Shown: positions 1-8,639 of the stretch, one piece after another
Layout of the letters: every line of letters starts with the position of its first letter
Numbering within the stretch: the stretch's first letter is position 1
Source: Pseudoalteromonas sp. 0303
GTDB taxonomy: Bacteria; Pseudomonadota; Gammaproteobacteria; Enterobacterales; Alteromonadaceae
Reading direction: 5' to 3'
Assembly: GCF_013349995.1 (NCBI RefSeq)
Contig: NZ_JABVXF010000002.1
Coordinates: 124,001-188,000 of the forward strand
Length of the DNA: 64,000 nucleotides
Made by a program: the position numbers and the translations under genes
Notes under the pieces: model-generated
Database searches by the model: none
What the model saw: the letters and a program-made list of their open reading frames with translations, nothing else
Told to the model about the DNA's origin: nothing

Positions 1-1321
1 AATCACCGCCTTTAACCAGTACATCAGGGCTAATTTGCTCAATAAGCTTAGCTGGCGTGTCATTTTCTTCAATGCTGCCAAATGGAATAACCCAATCAAC
101 TGACGCCAGTGCACTTAATACCATGGCGCGTTCATCCAGCGGATTAATTGGTCTTTCTGGGCCTTTTAAACGAGAGATTGATTCGTCATTATTTAAGCCA
201 ACAACAAGTCTATCGCCACGCGCTTTAGCCTGAGCAAGGTAGCGTACATGGCCTGCATGAAGAATGTCAAAACAGCCATTAGTGAACACTATTTTTTCAC
301 CATTTTGCTTAGCAAATTCAATATGCTGAAGCACATCTTCAAACGGCGTTTGGTAATGCTCGCCAGTTTGCTGCAAATATTGGCCAAGCTTACGGCTCAA
401 CTCTTCTGGCGACACAGTTGCGGCACCCAGTTTACTCACCGCAATTCCGGCAGCAAGGTTGGCAATTTCGACCGCACCTTTTGCTGCCATTCCCGCACCA
501 AGCATCACTGCAAGCGTCGCGATTACGGTATCGCCGGCGCCAGTAACATCGCTAACTTCAAGCTGCTGGGCTGCAAAATCATGTTTTTCTGCTTGGCTGA
601 TTAACGACATCCCCTGCTCTGAGCGCGTTAATAGCATCGCAGCGATGCCCGCTTCACTAATTAACTTACGAGCGCTGTCAGTCAAGTTTTGTTCAGAGTC
701 CGTCAAACCACCAGCAAGCTTAAATTCGTTTAAGTTAGGGGTTATGTAATCGGCACCACGGTATAAGTTTAAATCAGATGATTTAGGATCAATAAGAACC
801 GTTTTACCTGCTTTCTTTGCAACCTGAACCATTTGTTGAATTAAGCTCAGTGAGCCTTTGTTGTAATCAGAAAACAACACAAAATCGTAGTCATCTAAAA
901 CCAGCTCTAAACGGTTTAATAACAATTGGCTGTGTTGCTCAGTAAAGCTCTCTTCAAGGTCTAATCGAACAACTTGCTGATGACGGCTGATTACTCGCAT
1001 TTTAGAAATAGTCGGTAAATCACAAACACTCACTAGTTGCGAATCAATTTTCTCTGAACTTAAAATTGTTTCGAGGATTTGCCCGCTTTCATCTTCACCA
1101 ACTAAGCCGAGTAGGCCCACTCTACCATCTAAACGGGCAATATTTTTTGCGACGTTTGCTGCACCACCAGCTTTGTCTTCAAATTTACTGACTTTAACAA
1201 CAGGTACAGGGGCTTCAGGCGAAATACGTCCTGAATCGCCATGCCAATATCTATCTAGCATGACATCACCAACGACTAAAATACGTGCCTTTGAAAGGTT
1301 TTTTAGTAACGCTAAATCCAT
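1..1321 (-). CDS. hldE: Bifunctional heptose-7-phosphate kinase / heptose-1-phosphate adenylyltransferase (3' end cut off)
   Basis: HldE makes ADP-heptose for the LPS inner core: an N-terminal PfkB-type kinase phosphorylates D-glycero-beta-D-manno-heptose 7-phosphate, and a C-terminal cytidylyltransferase-like domain attaches AMP. I translated the minus strand by hand. It starts [19 protein letters not shown], carries the PfkB signature DVTGAGDTV, and then [13 protein letters not shown], whose HAGH is the nucleotidyltransferase motif. About 440 codons are visible; the family is about 475 long, so roughly the last 35 residues lie outside the window. The ATG overlaps the gmhA stop by one base (TAATG), which implies translational coupling with the enzyme that acts one step earlier. 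Confidence 0.96.
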   Translation of the reverse strand, partial: MDLALLKNLSKARILVVGDVMLDRYWHGDSGRISPEAPVPVVKVSKFEDKAGGAANVAKNIARLDGRVGLLGLVGEDESGQILETILSSEKIDSQLVSVCDLPTISKMRVISRHQQVVRLDLEESFTEQHSQLLLNRLELVLDDYDFVLFSDYNKGSLSLIQQMVQVAKKAGKTVLIDPKSSDLNLYRGADYITPNLNEFKLAGGLTDSEQNLTDSARKLISEAGIAAMLLTRSEQGMSLISQAEKHDFAAQQLEVSDVTGAGDTVIATLAVMLGAGMAAKGAVEIANLAAGIAVSKLGAATVSPEELSRKLGQYLQQTGEHYQTPFEDVLQHIEFAKQNGEKIVFTNGCFDILHAGHVRYLAQAKARGDRLVVGLNNDESISRLKGPERPINPLDERAMVLSALASVDWVIPFGSIEENDTPAKLIEQISPDVLVKGGD

Positions 1322-1911
1322 TACTTTTGCTCCGCTACAACCATATCGATGGCTTCGCATAGCCAATGCCCGATAAACATATGCGCTTCTTGGATACGCG
1401 CGGTTTCATCATTTTTAATAATAATAGGTAGCTTAGCGATATCTTTTACCTTGCCACCATCTCGGCCTGTTAATGCCACAGTAAAGGCGCCGATTTCATT
1501 TGCCGCTGCCAGTGCAAGATTGATGTTAGGGCTAGTGCCTGAGGTGGTTAAGCCAATCACCAAATCTTCAGGTTTACATAACGCCTGCACTTGGCGCTCA
1601 AATACAGTATCAAAGTGATAGTCGTTACTGTGAGCGGTTAAAATTGAGGTGTCTGTTGTTAATGCGATAGAAGCCAGTGGACCGCGCTCCAATTTGTAAC
1701 GTACGACAAACTCAGCAGCTAAATGCTGTGCATCAGCCGCACTACCGCCATTACCAAACCAAATAACCTTACCACCTGCTTGCAAAGCGCTGTGACAAGC
1801 TTCGAGTAGTTGCATTACTTCAGGGTGATAGGTTTCCATCGTTTCAAATAACATTTGATGACGATTTAAACTTTCGAGGTAGCTTGCCGCTACAGAATCA
1901 AGATTAGACAT
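1321..1911 (-). CDS. gmhA: Phosphoheptose isomerase (sedoheptulose-7-phosphate isomerase)
   Basis: GmhA converts sedoheptulose 7-phosphate to D-glycero-D-manno-heptose 7-phosphate, the first committed step of ADP-heptose synthesis in the cytoplasm. The 196-residue protein is a single SIS domain of normal family length. The glycine-rich sugar-phosphate loop [11 protein letters not shown] is at residues 53-63, with His63 and Glu67 placed like the metal/catalytic residues of the family. A good AAGGA ribosome site precedes the ATG. The stop overlaps the hldE start, so the two pathway enzymes are coupled. Only 32 bases separate it from the upstream Wzi-like gene and I see no terminator there, so all three genes may share a transcript. 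Confidence 0.96.
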   Translation of the reverse strand: MSNLDSVAASYLESLNRHQMLFETMETYHPEVMQLLEACHSALQAGGKVIWFGNGGSAADAQHLAAEFVVRYKLERGPLASIALTTDTSILTAHSNDYHFDTVFERQVQALCKPEDLVIGLTTSGTSPNINLALAAANEIGAFTVALTGRDGGKVKDIAKLPIIIKNDETARIQEAHMFIGHWLCEAIDMVVAEQK

Positions 1912-1943
1912 ATAAATTCCTTAAAAAGTATTAACGGCTTTGC

Positions 1944-3431
1944 TTACCAAAAATAGGCAACAGATAACCAAGTATAGTTATCTCCAAATACATCTTCACC
2001 ATAGGTAAGAGTTGTCTCTAATGTATGCTCGTCTATTTGACGAGTGTTACTTAGTTGAAGTTCAACGGCACGTTCATAAACACCAGTCGTTTGACCCCAC
2101 TCATTTAAATAGTTACTTTCATTCTCTATCAATGTTAGCTTACTACGCCAGAATGAACGGTAGCTTTCACTATAAGTTAACTCCATGCTGTGCACTTGTG
2201 TGGGAGGCGCATCGGCGTAAACTCTCGCAACGCCATTGGCATGTAAGTCAGTATATCGCTGATCAGCTGCATAGTGACCCGTTACAAAACCACCAACCGT
2301 ATTACCATATGCAGGGTAAATTTCATTGACGTACCACAAGCTGTGCATATTGGTATATTCATACCTAAGCGACATCCCATTACTCAGCTTTGGTAAGAAG
2401 AAACCAAAATTACTAACAGTATTACCAAATTGGTAGTTCTTATGATTTTTTGTATCTTCACCACCATATTCAAAGTAAAGCTCAACTGGCATTCCCCAAT
2501 TAAAATTCACAGTGCTGGTAATTGTTACGTATTGGTCACCTAACTCATTATCTTTACTACCAGTAAGGCCTGAGTTGTCATTACCTGCCGGATCAAAAAA
2601 TGCGTCCACCACATCACCAGCATCTACTTTACGAGGACCACCGCCAAACTGCATCATTCGATTAAGACCCAGCTTCCAACCATCAAGTGGCTCAATACTA
2701 AAATGCGTTCCTGCGAGCTTTGGTGTACCACTATGAAGCTCACCTTGGTAAAGAATACCATTATCAACATGTTCTAATTCTGAATAATACAATTCAAAAT
2801 CAAAATTCCACCAATTATGGGCCGGCTTTACCATTCCAATTGAGATAGAGGGCGCTGTTTTAGCGTTGGTAGAAATGATCTGCGCAGAATGCTTAAACGG
2901 CGAGAACCAATGTTCTTTGTAACCCAGGTTCAACTGTAAATCTTCACCAGCAAAACTGATAAACGAATTGTAATTTACAAACTTATTTGCTTTGGTTCGA
3001 TAATCAACACCAACTTGTACTAACGTATAATCATTGGCGCGCCAAATACCTTCAAAAAAGCCTTGTCCCCACTCATCAGAACTGAGTCCGCGTTGGTTAG
3101 CAATTTTCTTTGTATTATCTGTGTCTACTTGCAGTTTTACACCAACGCGAGTAACTGCATCATCACTTTGATATGGCTTTATTTTTGAACGAATCGCAGC
3201 AGCTAACCTTGGCTCTTGCTTTTCAAGCACCAAAAGTGCTTTCTCGACTTCTGCTAAACGGTAAGGCTTAGCCATAGGAGTGCCAATTGTTAGTGCAAAC
3301 AAAGTATCTAATTGATGATCAAGCTGTGCATCCATACCCATTGGTAAATAAGCGGTTGGTGTTGCAAATAAAGGCATTGAGCAACTTAATAAGGCACCTA
3401 TTACCGAGGCTTTTATCATTTTAAATTTCAT
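1944..3431 (-). CDS. Wzi-like capsule assembly family outer-membrane beta-barrel
   Basis: This 495-residue protein has a cleavable signal peptide (residues 1 to about 23, ending LFA) and then alternating aromatic and polar segments typical of a beta-barrel, ending in an aromatic residue (SVAYFW). The N-terminal part (YLPMGMDAQLDHQLDTLFAL, then a segment on AEVEKAL) resembles the capsule assembly Wzi family, whose E. coli member anchors group 1 capsule at the cell surface. No capsule polymerase or export genes are nearby. The downstream genes are gmhA and hldE, so the context is surface glycan. Family assignment is by sequence pattern; binding to a particular polysaccharide is inference. Confidence 0.8.
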   Translation of the reverse strand: MKFKMIKASVIGALLSCSMPLFATPTAYLPMGMDAQLDHQLDTLFALTIGTPMAKPYRLAEVEKALLVLEKQEPRLAAAIRSKIKPYQSDDAVTRVGVKLQVDTDNTKKIANQRGLSSDEWGQGFFEGIWRANDYTLVQVGVDYRTKANKFVNYNSFISFAGEDLQLNLGYKEHWFSPFKHSAQIISTNAKTAPSISIGMVKPAHNWWNFDFELYYSELEHVDNGILYQGELHSGTPKLAGTHFSIEPLDGWKLGLNRMMQFGGGPRKVDAGDVVDAFFDPAGNDNSGLTGSKDNELGDQYVTITSTVNFNWGMPVELYFEYGGEDTKNHKNYQFGNTVSNFGFFLPKLSNGMSLRYEYTNMHSLWYVNEIYPAYGNTVGGFVTGHYAADQRYTDLHANGVARVYADAPPTQVHSMELTYSESYRSFWRSKLTLIENESNYLNEWGQTTGVYERAVELQLSNTRQIDEHTLETTLTYGEDVFGDNYTWLSVAYFW

Positions 3432-3584
3432 AATTGCTTCGTTGATTTGTTAAGTAACCGAAATACTACCAAATATGCCAATAGTAAACACTTAAAACTC
3501 TCATTGATAACCGTTTTTAACATTTTATATTTAGATTGCGTATGTTCCACGCTATCATAACGTTTTACCCATTTAGGCTAAGCA

Positions 3585-4844
3585 ATGGCGCGCATTTTAT
3601 ACTCTTTACTTTTATACCTACTAAGCCCACTGGTTGTTTTTTACCTGTATGTTTTACGTGGCAAAAAGAATAAGGGTTACCGTGAGCATTTTGCTGAGCG
3701 CTTTGGCTTTTCGAATTTGTCGCATCACGATGTTGTTTTCCATTGTGCCTCTGTAGGGGAAGTTTTAGCAGCAACGCCGCTTATTAAGGCCGTTCAATCA
3801 GAAAATCCAGCACTTACTATTTTAGTAACCTGTAATACCCCAACGGGTCGCGAGCAAATAAAGAAAAACTTTAAAGATGCGGTTAGCTGCTGTTATTTAC
3901 CGATTGATTTTTTCTTCGCTACGAATCGATTTTTAAAACGTATCCAGCCAAAGGTACTGTGTATTTTAGAAACTGAGCTTTGGCCAAACCTTATGGTGCA
4001 AAGCAACAACACCGGCACAAAAGTACTTGTTTTAAATGCCCGACTTTCAGCTAAATCACAGCAAGGCTACCAAAAGGTAATGCCTTTAACTAAGGTGATA
4101 ATGCAGTCTATTAGTGACCTGGCCAGTCATAATCAAAATGATGCCAAACGTTTTATTGAACTTGGTTTAAAACCTGAAAAGGCACGCGTATTTGGCTCAA
4201 TTAAATTTGATATCACGCCTACAGAAGAGCAATTAAATAAAGTCGCAGCACTAAAAAAACAGTATAACAATGAGCGCTTTATCTGGGTTGCAGGCTCCAC
4301 TCACCCTGTTGAACATGAGCTTATTTTAACTGCTCATGAGAAGCTATTAAAAGCGTTACCCAACGCACTTTTGATTATTGCTCCACGTCACCCAGAGCAA
4401 TTTGATAAAGTCGCTGAAGTTTTAAAAAGCTCAAATTTGAGCTTTAGTCGTCGCAGTGAAGATAACTATAACAACCAACAAGTTGTGTTAGCTGACACGT
4501 TAGGTGAGTTACAATGCTTATATGGTGTGGCAAACATCAGCTATGTTGGTGGTAGTTTAATCGAGCGAGGCGGCCATAATCCGTTAGAGTCAGCAGCGTT
4601 TTCTGTTGGCGTATTAGCAGGTCCTCATACCTATAACTTTGACCATATTTATCCTGAGCTGATTAGTGCTCAAGGAGCTAAAACCGTTACCGATGAAAAT
4701 CACCTTGCTGACACACTTATCGCTTTGAGCACTGATCTACAAAAGACGATTAAGCTCGGTCAACAAGCTGCGAAATGCGTTGCTAACAATCAAGGCGCCA
4801 TCAGTAAAACGGTTAATTTAATTGAGCATTACTTAGAAAAGTAA
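3585..4844 (+). CDS. waaA: 3-deoxy-D-manno-octulosonic acid (Kdo) transferase
   Basis: WaaA (KdtA) transfers Kdo from CMP-Kdo to lipid IVA at the inner face of the cytoplasmic membrane, an essential LPS step. The 419-residue protein matches the family length. It has an N-terminal membrane anchor (residues 4-24), then the SVGE motif in which Glu59 is the predicted catalytic base, a GT-B fold, and the C-terminal nucleotide-sugar signature around SYVGGSLIERGGHNPLE. It is transcribed divergently from the Wzi-like gene. The DUF1415 gene follows after 32 bases on the same strand and is probably co-transcribed. Confidence 0.96.
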   Translation: MARILYSLLLYLLSPLVVFYLYVLRGKKNKGYREHFAERFGFSNLSHHDVVFHCASVGEVLAATPLIKAVQSENPALTILVTCNTPTGREQIKKNFKDAVSCCYLPIDFFFATNRFLKRIQPKVLCILETELWPNLMVQSNNTGTKVLVLNARLSAKSQQGYQKVMPLTKVIMQSISDLASHNQNDAKRFIELGLKPEKARVFGSIKFDITPTEEQLNKVAALKKQYNNERFIWVAGSTHPVEHELILTAHEKLLKALPNALLIIAPRHPEQFDKVAEVLKSSNLSFSRRSEDNYNNQQVVLADTLGELQCLYGVANISYVGGSLIERGGHNPLESAAFSVGVLAGPHTYNFDHIYPELISAQGAKTVTDENHLADTLIALSTDLQKTIKLGQQAAKCVANNQGAISKTVNLIEHYLEK

Positions 4845-4876
4845 GATAGAAAAGTAAAATAGAATAGAGAAATAAT

Positions 4877-5437
4877 GTGACTTCAAAGCAAGCGATGAAT
4901 CGCCCAGAAATACAAATGCGCGAATGGGTATCAAGCGTAATCGTAAAATACAATTTCTGCCCGTTTGCCCGTAAAGAAGTTGAAAGCAATTGCATTCATT
5001 ATCAAATCAGTCAGTCTATTACGCTTGATGATGCAGTAATGGATATGCTTGAGCAATGTAGCGCGTTAGACCAACAAGCAGAGCGCGAAACCACTTTGTT
5101 AATGTTTGAGCAAGGCTTTAAGGATTTTGAAGAGTTCTTAGATTTAGTCGATTTAGCCAATGCGCTTTTAGCTGCGCAAGGCTATGAAGGTAAGTATCAA
5201 ATAGCCAACTTTCACCCTGACTATGTGTTTGCTGATAGCGATGACAGCGATGCTGCAAACTATACGAATCGTGCACCTTACCCAACACTGCATTTGATCC
5301 GCGAAGCCAGTATGAGCGAAGCGTTAGACAGCTACGATGAACCCGAATCTATCCCAGAGCACAACATTAAACTAGCAAGGCGCAAAGGCATCGACTTTTG
5401 GCAGCAGCTGCTGCAAAACTGCATCGATAAGCGCTAA
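4877..5437 (+). CDS. DUF1415 family protein
   Basis: This 186-residue soluble protein matches the DUF1415 family of proteobacterial proteins of unknown function. Conserved-looking blocks are VSSVIVKYNFCPFARKE near the N-terminus (Cys in an NFCPFA context), FHPDYVFAD in the middle, and APYPTLHLIREASM near residue 140. The start is taken as GTG at 4877, because the ATG at 4875 is out of frame and the internal ATG at 4895 has no ribosome site. It follows waaA closely. The two genes end at a strong terminator at 5458-5486. Function unknown. Confidence 0.85.
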   Translation: MTSKQAMNRPEIQMREWVSSVIVKYNFCPFARKEVESNCIHYQISQSITLDDAVMDMLEQCSALDQQAERETTLLMFEQGFKDFEEFLDLVDLANALLAAQGYEGKYQIANFHPDYVFADSDDSDAANYTNRAPYPTLHLIREASMSEALDSYDEPESIPEHNIKLARRKGIDFWQQLLQNCIDKR

Positions 5438-5457
5438 CACCTACCGGTGTTTAATAG

Positions 5458-5486
5458 ATAAAAAGCCAGCAATGCTGGCTTTTTAT
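5458..5486. terminator. Bidirectional intrinsic terminator
   Basis: A perfect 13-bp stem (ATAAAAAGCCAGC against its complement) with an AAT loop lies between two converging genes, the DUF1415 gene and ydbL. U-rich tracts occur in both directions, so it can end both transcripts. Confidence 0.9.
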
Positions 5487-5512
5487 TTTTTATAGCTATT
5501 AAATTTAGTGAG

Positions 5513-5848
5513 CTATTTTTTTACCCACTCACCGTTCACTTCAATGTAGTGACCCGGCTTAGTTTTCTCGATAGTTTTTGCCGCAGCAAGGGCTTCAACT
5601 TGCGCTAACGAAAGATTATTCTTTTTCGCAAGTTTTAAATATTGCTCTTTACGCTTTGCATTAATTTCATCAACGACCGCTTTTGCTTCGCTGTTATTAA
5701 CCACTAAACCTAAATAGCCTGAGCTGTCTTCACCCACTAAGCCTTGGCTTTTTGCATCATCAAGGCTGATAGCCCAAGCAGAGAAAGATAAACAAACAGC
5801 ACTGATCAAGGTGATCACATTTAGTTTTTTAAGTTGTAATTTACGCAT
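5513..5848 (-). CDS. ydbL: YdbL family DUF1318 periplasmic protein
   Basis: This 111-residue exported protein has a signal peptide (residues 1 to about 26, ending AWA) and a DUF1318 domain. The central stretch on DDAKSQGLVGEDSSGYLG and the C-terminal GHYIEVNGEWVKK are typical of E. coli YdbL. It is the last gene of the ydbH-ynbE-ydbL operon. In E. coli, YdbL has been proposed as a periplasmic factor that helps YnbE assemble correctly with YdbH in intermembrane phospholipid transport. A role here is inferred from family and gene order. Confidence 0.9.
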   Translation of the reverse strand: MRKLQLKKLNVITLISAVCLSFSAWAISLDDAKSQGLVGEDSSGYLGLVVNNSEAKAVVDEINAKRKEQYLKLAKKNNLSLAQVEALAAAKTIEKTKPGHYIEVNGEWVKK

Positions 5849-5857
5849 GTGTGCTCC

Positions 5858-6040
5858 TTAGAATAATTCGCTGTCATCACTGAATAAGGTATCAAGTTCT
5901 TTATCCACTTTTACGCGGATCTCATGGTCAACTTTTACATTTAAGTTGATTGTAATCGGCTCTTTTGCTGCCACCTCAACACGGTGGGTACAGGCACTAA
6001 GCATGCCTACTGCCGTCAGCATTACTAACCACTTAGCCAT
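5858..6040 (-). CDS. ynbE: YnbE family outer-membrane lipoprotein
   Basis: This small lipoprotein (60 residues from the chosen start) begins MAKWLVMLTAVGMLSAC; LSAC is the lipobox and its Cys would be lipidated. The mature part is short and rich in beta-forming residues (ITINLNVKVDHEIRVKVDKEL), as in YnbE. I chose the ATG at 6040 because an AGGA motif lies eight bases upstream and the signal peptide begins there; a longer frame runs upstream inside ydbH. The start overlaps the end of ydbH by eight bases, so translation is coupled. YnbE is proposed to stack as beta strands onto YdbH to complete a bridge to the outer membrane. Confidence 0.9.
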   Translation of the reverse strand: MAKWLVMLTAVGMLSACTHRVEVAAKEPITINLNVKVDHEIRVKVDKELDTLFSDDSELF

Positions 6041-8501
6041 CATTGCTTCCTTTTTTTGCATACTCTTTCTCAACTTTTTGAGTAATTTCATCACTTAAAC
6101 GCAGCGCTCTAAGTAAAGTAAATACATTCTCTTCATGATTATAATTAAAGTTCACTGCTTGCTGCTGCGCTTCATTATAACCCTCTAAATTAACACCTAA
6201 ATGCAACCATCCATCCGGTTTGAGGTTAACACTGCTACGTAGTTTTTTAATATCTAAATTCTCAAGTAAACTCAGCGTGGTACTCAGTTCCTGTTGCTGC
6301 GCTTTTACAGCGTCAAAACCCGCATTATTGGTGATCAGTAATTTACCATCACCTTGATTAACTAACTGCCCTTGCTTTACCTCAATGCCCTGTTTACTTA
6401 TTACTACGGGTAAGGTGCCTGCTAAGCGCCCACTTAAGCTAATCCCTGATTCAGCATCAAGGGTGACCAATTTGCTGGCATCAATGTTTTCAAATTTAAC
6501 AGTCGCTGTTTGGTTATCACTGAGTGGGCAGTACTTATTCACCACAAACGCCCCGCCCATAACCTGACCAGTTAGATTAACTGCGCAAGGCTGATTAGCC
6601 GTTACCTGCAACTGACCTTGTATATTTTTGACCACGGCACCTGCGCGCAGTTCATTGAGTGTAAATTTAGTCGCTGCAATATTAAGCTGCCCTGAATTAA
6701 ACGTGCCGTTCAAATTCACTGCAAAATCATTCGCTAGATAATCATTATAAAGCGCACTGAATTTACTTATTTGCACGCGCCCTTGTGCTTGTTGAAGATT
6801 TACATCCCCTTTTATATTGCCCGAAACGACTCCGTCGGTGACTGTAGCAAGCGGCTCAAACTGAGCAATTATTGGGTTTAGTTTGGATACTGCCTGCTCT
6901 GGTATCACCAATTCAAATGGGTGAGCAACCTCAGACATATGATGACTAACAAGTGCTTCAAATCCATCTGCAAATACATGATGCGTTGCCTGCAAGGCGC
7001 GGCTTTGAAGAGCCTTTGAAACAACTGACAACTTATTTAAGGTGAGCTCTGCTGTTGATAATTTAGCGGCAGTGGTTTTGGCATCAATATCAGCAAATAA
7101 CTCCCCCACACTGAGATCTGTACTAAGAGTAAGCTCATTGCTAATTTTTGCTGCGTTAATATCATCATAAGTTAATGATTTAACCTTGCTATTAGCGTTA
7201 ACAACGAGGTGCTGCTGGGCATTATACTCAGCGTTAATTGCGCTGCTAAAATCAGCTAAATGTGCACCCGATATTAGGGCATTTTTAACACTGATATTGG
7301 TATTCAGTTTAGCTGTCGGGCTAGTAAATAACTCATCGATATCTAGCTTTCCTTTAGCCCCAATCCCCTCAACCAGAGCGCCATCAGCCTGAAAATCTAA
7401 AAATGTAGGTAGTGAATCCACCGACAGTTGAAAATCAGCGCTAACGCTGCTTTCATGCAAATGCGCGTTGAGCTTAAGCTCATCTATATCTTTACTATTA
7501 AAATCAATGCTAACTTGGCTATTCAGTGATGTGAGCGGATCCAGCAAAGAAAGGGATGTATTACTGACAGTCACCTCACTTTGCCCTTCTATAGCTTGCA
7601 GCTTTATGATTGGGGCTGAAAGATTTTTATCTTCTACACTCACTGGTTTTTCTATGTGTAACTGCCAAGTAAGCGGTAACTGGGCTTCAATAAATGATTG
7701 ATGCTGTTGATCTGCTATGGTGTTTAAGCAATCTCGGTTTGCGCTAAGCTGATTTTGTAAAGCTGATAAATCCGCGTATAAGTGCTGTTGATTTAATTGA
7801 TACTTAGCACTCAATTGTCCTTCAGTGTTAAAGCCTAGGTCGCACTGTTCTATTGCATGCTGATAACTTGCATTAATTGAGCTTTCAATTGCAACTGTAA
7901 TTCCATCAAACTTAATCTGTGACTGAGTGGTAAAATGGCTGCTTGTTGGCAATGTTACGAACCGCTCAGCCACTTGCTCATCAAACGTGATGTTGGCTTT
8001 GACTTCATAATTAGATATTACAACGTCAGCATTGAGATCCCGTGAAATCGTAAAATGATTTAGGCGTTTTTCTTGTACCGCCAGCCTAACAGGGGTGTCG
8101 GTAAACGGTGAGACTACATCAAGCTGCTCAATGCTTATTAGCGGCCTTTGCTCGGGTAATACCAAGGCAAGCTTTTTAAATTCAGTCTTTGAAGCGTCTG
8201 GTTGTTGTTTATTTGTAAGGTCACTAACGATGAGGTTAGCGCGAGAAACCCTAACCTGTTGGTTATTCGCAATAATGCCAGCTAACTCTATTTGCTGCCC
8301 TTGATAAGTTAAGCATAATTTCTCGATATTTAAATCAAGCTGGCTGGTCAATGACCAATCAATGCAGTGAAGCGCAACGCCATTTTTACTAAGCATAGGC
8401 GTTAAGTACCACGATGTCAGTGGTAGCCTGAACAGATACGCCAACAGCAGCATGCTTAGCACGATACCTAGCAACCCTACGCTTACCCGCTTAAAACTCA
8501 A
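6033..8501 (-). CDS. ydbH: YdbH, AsmA-like intermembrane lipid transport protein
   Basis: YdbH belongs to the AsmA-like/TamB group that spans the periplasm as a hydrophobic groove and, with YhdP and TamB, moves phospholipids to the outer membrane in E. coli. The 822-residue protein has one N-terminal membrane anchor (about residues 8-25) and then a long beta-rich domain without catalytic motifs. The C-terminal third matches the YdbH family pattern (GMGG-like turns and the terminal LRALRLSDEITQKVEKEY). It is the first gene of the ydbH-ynbE-ydbL operon and overlaps ynbE. Length is close to E. coli YdbH (about 880). Confidence 0.9.
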   Translation of the reverse strand: MSFKRVSVGLLGIVLSMLLLAYLFRLPLTSWYLTPMLSKNGVALHCIDWSLTSQLDLNIEKLCLTYQGQQIELAGIIANNQQVRVSRANLIVSDLTNKQQPDASKTEFKKLALVLPEQRPLISIEQLDVVSPFTDTPVRLAVQEKRLNHFTISRDLNADVVISNYEVKANITFDEQVAERFVTLPTSSHFTTQSQIKFDGITVAIESSINASYQHAIEQCDLGFNTEGQLSAKYQLNQQHLYADLSALQNQLSANRDCLNTIADQQHQSFIEAQLPLTWQLHIEKPVSVEDKNLSAPIIKLQAIEGQSEVTVSNTSLSLLDPLTSLNSQVSIDFNSKDIDELKLNAHLHESSVSADFQLSVDSLPTFLDFQADGALVEGIGAKGKLDIDELFTSPTAKLNTNISVKNALISGAHLADFSSAINAEYNAQQHLVVNANSKVKSLTYDDINAAKISNELTLSTDLSVGELFADIDAKTTAAKLSTAELTLNKLSVVSKALQSRALQATHHVFADGFEALVSHHMSEVAHPFELVIPEQAVSKLNPIIAQFEPLATVTDGVVSGNIKGDVNLQQAQGRVQISKFSALYNDYLANDFAVNLNGTFNSGQLNIAATKFTLNELRAGAVVKNIQGQLQVTANQPCAVNLTGQVMGGAFVVNKYCPLSDNQTATVKFENIDASKLVTLDAESGISLSGRLAGTLPVVISKQGIEVKQGQLVNQGDGKLLITNNAGFDAVKAQQQELSTTLSLLENLDIKKLRSSVNLKPDGWLHLGVNLEGYNEAQQQAVNFNYNHEENVFTLLRALRLSDEITQKVEKEYAKKGSNDG

Positions 8502-8550
8502 AAAACTCTCCTTGCCTTTGAACTTACACTTACTAGCACCATTATAAACA

Positions 8551-8580
8551 AAAAGGCTGCACTTAATAGTGCAGCCTTTT
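8551..8580 (-). terminator. Intrinsic terminator after purL
   Basis: A 13-bp stem (AAAAGGCTGCACT and its complement) with a TAAT loop is followed by a U-rich run on the minus strand. It lies downstream of the purL stop and upstream of the ydbH start, so it separates the two transcripts. Confidence 0.9.
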
Positions 8581-8639
8581 TAGTTTAAACGGTTTGTATG
8601 AACCTAGCTTGTATAGCTAGGTACATAACTAACTAAGTT

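Noticed and set aside
1173-1618. Plus-strand frames opposite hldE and gmhA
   Set aside because: They overlap well-identified genes, have no recognisable product and no ribosome site.
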